Below, in pieces: positions 53,418 to 57,485 of a stretch of 57,485 bases of DNA. Under the pieces are notes generated by a model that was not told the DNA's origin, ran no database searches, and saw nothing but the letters and a program-made list of their open reading frames with translations. The position numbers were made by a program, and so were the translations under genes. Source of the DNA: Cohnella xylanilytica (lineage in GTDB: Bacteria; Bacillota; Bacilli; Paenibacillales; Paenibacillaceae); NCBI RefSeq assembly GCF_014212175.1, contig NZ_JACJVR010000007.1, forward strand, positions 1 to 57,485. The letters run 5' to 3'. Position 1 is the stretch's first letter; every line of letters starts with the position of its first letter.

Positions 53418-53556
53418 GTTGTTTGTGCCGTTCTGACGGGCGATCGTCCCGGACAGGCCAACGGCCCGATAGTCGGACGGTCCTCTGCACGCCATGAGGC
53501 GAATCAAGAGATTCGCGGAGCGGGGTACGAACGTCTGTGGAGAGAGGAGTGAATAC
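53418..53556 (+). promoter_or_regulatory. Structured rplS leader (L19-leader candidate)
   Basis: A leader of about 140 bases with several inverted repeats, including a perfect GCGAATC-AAGA-GATTCGC hairpin (53499-53516). Gram-positive rplS genes often carry an L19 autoregulatory leader. I infer this role from position and structure only. Confidence 0.4.
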
Positions 53557-53559
53557 TCA

Positions 53560-53901
53560 ATGAACTTGATCCAAGCGATTACGCAAGAACAACTTCGCAA
53601 GGACATTCCCAGCTTCCGTCCCGGCGACACGCTGAAGGTTCACGTTAAAGTCGTCGAGGGTTCCCGCGAGCGGGTTCAGTTGTTCGAAGGCGTCGTGATC
53701 AAGCGTCGCGGCGGCGGAATCAGCGAGACCTTCACGGTTCGCAAGATTTCGTACGGCGTCGGCGTCGAGCGTGCTTTCCCGGTTCATTCGCCTCGCATCG
53801 AGAAGATCGAAGTGGCGCGCCGCGGTAAAGTTCGCCGTGCGAAGCTGTACTATCTGCGCGGTCTGCGCGGCAAGGCGGCTCGTATCAAGGAAATTCGATA
53901 A
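53560..53901 (+). CDS. rplS: 50S ribosomal protein bL19
   Basis: A 113-residue protein, [19 protein letters not shown], with [13 protein letters not shown] and the C-terminal [23 protein letters not shown]. This is standard bL19. GAGAGGAGTG precedes the ATG. Codon use is relaxed at third positions like other ribosomal genes here. Confidence 0.96.
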   Translation: MNLIQAITQEQLRKDIPSFRPGDTLKVHVKVVEGSRERVQLFEGVVIKRRGGGISETFTVRKISYGVGVERAFPVHSPRIEKIEVARRGKVRRAKLYYLRGLRGKAARIKEIR

Positions 53902-53909
53902 TGAGCGTC

Positions 53910-53946
53910 AAAGGGGGGGCTTGGCGGTGTTCAAGTCCTCCTTTTT
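53910..53946 (+). terminator. Terminator after rplS
   Basis: An AAAGG...CTTG stem pairs imperfectly with CAAG...CCTTT, followed by a TTTTT run. Confidence 0.7.
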
Positions 53947-54022
53947 GCATTTAATTTTTTGCCAGTGGTCGCCTTCGATGGGCCGTAACGGAGAGTAGAG
54001 CAGGAGAGAGGCGAATATCGAC

Positions 54023-54730
54023 ATGGATCAATCGCGTGATTGGAAAAGCGAGGAGACGGCTCGTCCGGACGAGGCCAATGGCTCCGGATCGCAGACGGCA
54101 TCCTCCGGCGCGGGGGGCTCGCCAGCTCCGGATTCCGCGCAACCGCCCGGCGGCCCGGGGCCCTCTAAACCGGCGTCCTCCAAAGCCAGCAACGAATTGA
54201 AGGAATGGATCAAAGCGCTTGCCATCGCGGCCGTCCTCGTCATCGTCATCCGTTGGCTGCTCGTCTCGCCGTTCATCGTGGACGGGGAATCGATGGAGCC
54301 CAACTTCCAGGACCGGGAACGGATCATCGTCAACATGGTGCTGTACGACTTCCGCAAGCCGAAGCAGGGCGAGGTCATCGTCTTCCACGTGCCGGAGGAG
54401 AACCGGGACTTCATCAAGCGGGTCATCGCGGTGCCGGGAGACACGGTCAAGGTCGAAGGCGATACGGTCTACGTGAACGGGAAGCCGCTCGACGAGCTTT
54501 ACCTGAAGGAAGCGCTGGAGCAGGCGCACGCCGAAGGCCGGGAGTACAACAATACGGATTTCGAGGAAGGCACCGTGCCCGAAGGCCAATTGTTCGTAAT
54601 GGGCGACAATCGTTCCAACAGCAAGGACAGCCGAATGATCGGATACATACCGATGAGCCGCGTCGTCGGCCGCGCGGAGCTGATTTTCTGGCCGCTGAAG
54701 GACATAAAATACATCGGACGCGGATACTAA
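54023..54730 (+). CDS. lepB: Type I signal peptidase
   Basis: A 235-residue membrane serine protease that removes signal peptides. The first 57 residues are a disordered Ser/Gly/Pro-rich cytoplasmic tail. One transmembrane helix lies at about 62-82. Ser90 in DGESMEP and Lys132 in RDFIKRVIA form the Ser-Lys dyad, and GDNRSNSKDSR is box E. A single membrane span is normal for Gram-positive SipS-like enzymes. The long tail is unusual. Confidence 0.95.
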   Translation: MDQSRDWKSEETARPDEANGSGSQTASSGAGGSPAPDSAQPPGGPGPSKPASSKASNELKEWIKALAIAAVLVIVIRWLLVSPFIVDGESMEPNFQDRERIIVNMVLYDFRKPKQGEVIVFHVPEENRDFIKRVIAVPGDTVKVEGDTVYVNGKPLDELYLKEALEQAHAEGREYNNTDFEEGTVPEGQLFVMGDNRSNSKDSRMIGYIPMSRVVGRAELIFWPLKDIKYIGRGY

Positions 54731-54784
54731 AGGACGGGAGCCGATCCGCTCCCGGATTCGCGCGGCGAGCGGAGGGGGTTCTTC

Positions 54785-55651
54785 ATGACGATTCAATGGT
54801 TCCCGGGTCACATGACGCGGGCCAAACGGCAGATCGAAGAGAAGCTGAAGCTGATCGACGTCGTGTTCGAGCTGCTCGACGCCCGGGTGCCGCAGGCGAG
54901 CCGCAATCCGATGGTCGACGAGATCGTCGGGGCGAAGCCGCGGCTCATTCTGCTGAACAAGGCGGACCTGGCGGACGCGCAGGCGAACGCGAAGTGGATC
55001 GACTGGTTCCGTTCGTTCGGCCGCGAAGCGCTGGCGATCGACGCGAACACCGGAACGGGCGTCAAGGACATCTCCGGACGGGTGCGGGCGCTGCTGAAGG
55101 AGAAGATCGAGCGCCAGATCGCCAAAGGGATGAAGCCGCGGCCCGCTCGGGTTCTCATCGTCGGCATTCCGAACGTCGGGAAGTCGACGCTGATCAACAA
55201 GCTGGCCGGCCGGGCGGCCGCCGCGACGGGAGACCGTCCCGGCGTGACGAAGGGCCAGCAGTGGATCCGGACGGGCGGCGACCTGGAGCTGCTCGATACG
55301 CCGGGCATTCTGTGGCCGAAGTTCGAGGATCCGGAGGTCGGATTTAAGCTGGCGGCCACCGGCGCGATCAAGGAAGAAGTGCTGCAGATCGACGAGGTCG
55401 CGTGCTACATTCTTCGCTGGCTGGCGGCCGAGTATCGCGAGGCGCTGGTCGAACGTTACAACCTGGCCGACCTGCCTCCGGAGCTGCCGGACATCGCCGC
55501 GGCCGCGGGCGTGCTCGAGGAGATCGGGCGCCGCCGGGGCTGCCTGGCGGGCGGAGGCCACGTCGATTACGCGAAGGCGGCGGGCGTGCTGCTGCGGGAT
55601 TTGCGCACGGGCAAGCTGGGGCGCATTACGCTGGAGGCGCCGGTCATCTGA
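54785..55651 (+). CDS. rbgA: Ribosome biogenesis GTPase RbgA (YlqF)
   Basis: A 288-residue circularly permuted GTPase needed for late 50S assembly. G4 (NKADL) comes first at about 59-63, then G1 GIPNVGKST near 126-134, and G3 DTPG near 174. This order is diagnostic. GGAGGGGG precedes the ATG. rnhB follows as in other Bacillales. Confidence 0.96.
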   Translation: MTIQWFPGHMTRAKRQIEEKLKLIDVVFELLDARVPQASRNPMVDEIVGAKPRLILLNKADLADAQANAKWIDWFRSFGREALAIDANTGTGVKDISGRVRALLKEKIERQIAKGMKPRPARVLIVGIPNVGKSTLINKLAGRAAAATGDRPGVTKGQQWIRTGGDLELLDTPGILWPKFEDPEVGFKLAATGAIKEEVLQIDEVACYILRWLAAEYREALVERYNLADLPPELPDIAAAAGVLEEIGRRRGCLAGGGHVDYAKAAGVLLRDLRTGKLGRITLEAPVI

Positions 55652-55696
55652 GCTCGGCGGTGAAGGCAAGGAATCGAGCATACGAAGACGTCAAAT

Positions 55697-55738
55697 GCCG
55701 TCGGGCGGCCGCAGAGGCCGGGCCGGCGGCTTTTTTTA
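55697..55738 (+). terminator. Terminator after rbgA
   Basis: A GC-rich stem with arms GCCG...GGCC and GGCC...CGGC, loop GCAGA, followed by seven T. Confidence 0.8.
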
Positions 55739-55897
55739 TTGGGGCAAAGCTCGAGGGATCATCGGAGGCCGAAGGGACGGGAGAGACGGAGCGACGGATT
55801 AGGCCCGCTCGGATTTGGCTTTGCCGACATTTTCCGCGGATCGTTCGTGAAAAAAGGTTGCCCCAGAGGCCGGCTTGTCGGAAAATGAAAGGATAGC

Positions 55898-56647
55898 ATG
55901 CGGAGAGGCGGAATGGGGTTGGCGAAGAAGAAGAGGGAAGCCGGGGAACCGGCAGAATTGGAGCTGGCGATCGAAGGCATCGGCTCGCCCGGCGCGGAGA
56001 CGGAGGCGGAACAGACGGACGAGTCCCCCGTCGACCGGTTGGCGTTCGAGAGAGACTTGTGGGCCCGGGGGCTCACGGCCGTCGCCGGCATCGACGAGGT
56101 CGGCAGGGGCTGCCTGTTCGGAGACGTCGTCGCGGCGGCCGTCGTGCTACCGCCCGGCCTCGTGCTGGACGAGATCAACGATTCGAAGCAGCTCAGCGAG
56201 AAGAAGAGGGAGAGGCTGTACGACGTCATCGCGGCGGAGGCGGTCGCTTGGGCGGTCGCCCGCGTGGACGCGGAGACGATTGACCGGATCAACATCCGGC
56301 AGGCTTCCCGCCTGGCGATGAAGCTGGCGGTCGAGTCGCTGCCGATTCGGCCGGAGCATCTGCTCGTCGACGCGGAGACGGTGGGGCTGGACATCGAGCA
56401 GACGGCGATCATCAAGGGCGACGCGAGAAGCCAGTCGATCGGAGCGGCGTCCATCTTGGCGAAGGTGACGCGGGACCGGCTGTGCCGGGACGTATGGGAG
56501 GCGCTGTATCCGGGCTACGGGCTCGCGGCCAACAAGGGCTACGCGACGAAGGAGCATCGGGACGGCCTGCTGCGGATGGGGCCGACGCCGCTTCACCGGA
56601 AGACGTTCCTGTCCGGCATTCTGGCGGAGCAGCAGCAATTGTTCTAG
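55898..56647 (+). CDS. rnhB: Ribonuclease HII
   Basis: A 249-residue RNase HII that nicks RNA-DNA hybrids and ribonucleotides in DNA. Asp66-Glu67 in GIDEVGRG, then NDSKQLSEKKRE, LLVDAE and KGDARSQSIGAASILAKVTRD supply the acidic active site and substrate-binding residues. A second ATG five codons in (55913) also has a fair ribosome site, so the N-terminus is uncertain. The first 50 residues form an extension before the catalytic core. Confidence 0.94.
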   Translation: MRRGGMGLAKKKREAGEPAELELAIEGIGSPGAETEAEQTDESPVDRLAFERDLWARGLTAVAGIDEVGRGCLFGDVVAAAVVLPPGLVLDEINDSKQLSEKKRERLYDVIAAEAVAWAVARVDAETIDRINIRQASRLAMKLAVESLPIRPEHLLVDAETVGLDIEQTAIIKGDARSQSIGAASILAKVTRDRLCRDVWEALYPGYGLAANKGYATKEHRDGLLRMGPTPLHRKTFLSGILAEQQQLF

Positions 56648-56756
56648 TTCGGCGCGGTCCTTGGAGGAGATTCGTTCAACCGGACTGCAAGGGGAACGCG
56701 AAGAAGCCGATACATAGGATAAGGGATTTTGGATAGAGGGCAGGGGGAGTTCGACG

Positions 56757-57485
56757 ATGAGCATGAACGTCGGGGCGATCATGAAGGCGCTGCTCGGGGA
56801 TTCGCAGCCGTCCGACGCCCGCGTCCTGGAGCTGAAGATCGGGCAGATCGTGCGGGGCGTGCTGCTGGAGATGCTGGACGACAACGAGGCGGTCATCCAG
56901 ATCAACGGGGGACTCGTCCGGGCGAAGCTCGACGCGGAGCTTCCCGTCGGGAAGGGGACGCTGCTGCAGGTGCAGCCGGAATCGAACGGCGGCCACATTG
57001 TGCTGAAGGCGCTCGCCGACCCGGCGGCGGCTCTCCCCGACGATCCGATGCGGGACGTCGTCAAGTCGTTCGGGCTTCCGGACCAGAAGTGGAGCCTGGA
57101 GCTGCTGAAGGGGTTGAAAAGGGACGGCTACCCGATCGACCGGGAGACGGCGAACTGGTTCAAGCAGGCGGCCGAGGCGAAGCCTTCCGGCGCGGACGCG
57201 CAGGAGTGGGCGAACGCGGCGGGCGTCGCGTTCCGCCGGGGTCTCGCGCCGACGGAGACGACGATCTCGTCGCTGCGGCAGGCGCTGTACGGGCCGCCGG
57301 TCGGCGAGCAGCTCGGCAAGCTGCAGGCGCTGCTGGGCGAGTTCCTCGCGGGGCCGGCCGCGTCGTCGTCGTCCGAGGCGGCGCGGAGCGCGGCGGGACG
57401 GCTGCAGGCGCTGCTGGCGCAAGGGAACGCGCTGCTGGCGGAAGGAAGCGAGGAGCTGCTGCAGGCTCCTCGCTTCCTTCCGCCA
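56757..57485 (+). CDS. Unidentified protein, 3' end cut by window edge
   Basis: An open frame of 243 codons without a stop before the window ends. It starts with CAGGGGGAG then ATG, MSMNVGAIMKALLGDSQPSD. It has an N-terminal beta-rich part (LKIGQIVRGVLLEMLDDNEAVIQING) and later Ala/Leu/Gln-rich helices. A gene of unknown role (ylqG) follows rnhB in Bacillus and this may be its counterpart. The N-terminal shape recalls flagellar hook-length-like proteins only loosely. The last 10 or so codons lie in a perfect inverted repeat and may not be genuine. Confidence 0.65.
   Translation, partial: MSMNVGAIMKALLGDSQPSDARVLELKIGQIVRGVLLEMLDDNEAVIQINGGLVRAKLDAELPVGKGTLLQVQPESNGGHIVLKALADPAAALPDDPMRDVVKSFGLPDQKWSLELLKGLKRDGYPIDRETANWFKQAAEAKPSGADAQEWANAAGVAFRRGLAPTETTISSLRQALYGPPVGEQLGKLQALLGEFLAGPAASSSSEAARSAAGRLQALLAQGNALLAEGSEELLQAPRFLPP
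57436..57485 (+). repeat. Perfect 21-bp inverted repeat at window end
   Basis: Arms 57436-57456 and 57465-57485 are exact reverse complements with an 8-base loop (TGCTGCAG). The window stops at the last base of the second arm, which suggests an assembly fold-back or an assembly break at a hairpin. Confidence 0.9.

Overview
The window is a GC-rich stretch of a Gram-positive, spore-forming Bacillota chromosome, most likely a Paenibacillaceae member of the Cohnella/Paenibacillus kind. Three things point there. The core gene order is ylbJ, tmcAL, ylbN-rpmF-fapR-plsX-fab-acpP-rnc-smc-ftsY, then ylxM-ffh-rpsP-khpA-rimM-trmD-rplS-lepB-rbgA-rnhB. The sporulation protein YlbJ is present. The control sites resemble those of Bacillales (FapR, TnrA/GlnR type). 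The left edge carries a short sequence resembling Bacillales rRNA spacers and the right edge ends exactly at a perfect fold-back repeat, so the window may be one whole assembly contig.

Layout. 0-3.7 kb: ylbJ and tmcAL on the minus strand, diverging from ylbN-rpmF. 3.7-10 kb: one fatty-acid synthesis cluster (fapR, plsX, fabH, fabD, fabG, acpP, fabF). 10-15.5 kb: rnc, smc, ftsY. 15.6-17.6 kb: a MarR regulator and a DHA2-type efflux pump. 17.9-28.6 kb: a tightly packed set beginning with a half-size CHR transporter and continuing with an 8-oxoguanine deaminase-like enzyme, an Ntn amidohydrolase, an SDR, a second amidohydrolase, a Rieske oxygenase, an alpha/beta hydrolase, a three-domain RidA fusion, an arylmalonate-decarboxylase-like protein and a cytosine-deaminase-like protein. 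28.8-33.5 kb: pucR, an aminohydrolase, xdhC and mocA. 34.2-39.2 kb: a BMP-type nucleoside/purine ABC transporter. 39.2-48.2 kb: xanthine dehydrogenase (pucC, pucD, pucE), guanine deaminase, OHCU decarboxylase, HIU hydrolase, allantoinase, allantoate amidohydrolase and ureidoglycine aminotransferase. 48.2-49.4 kb: non-coding, with tandem repeats. 49.4-57.5 kb: the SRP/ribosome/tRNA-modification core resumes.

How it fits together. The 18-48 kb block is a nitrogen-scavenging island for purines and probably related N-heterocycles. It lies between ftsY and ylxM-ffh, which are close neighbours in Bacillus subtilis. The pucR promoter has two palindromes arranged like a TnrA/GlnR activation site (about -51) and a repression site (about +1). 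Similar boxes lie before the chrA-like operon and the BMP operon. The route guanine/xanthine to urate and HIU/OHCU to allantoin to glycine plus ammonia is encoded, but no urate oxidase is visible. The 18.5-28.6 kb enzyme set does not match a pathway I can name and is the best candidate for something undescribed.
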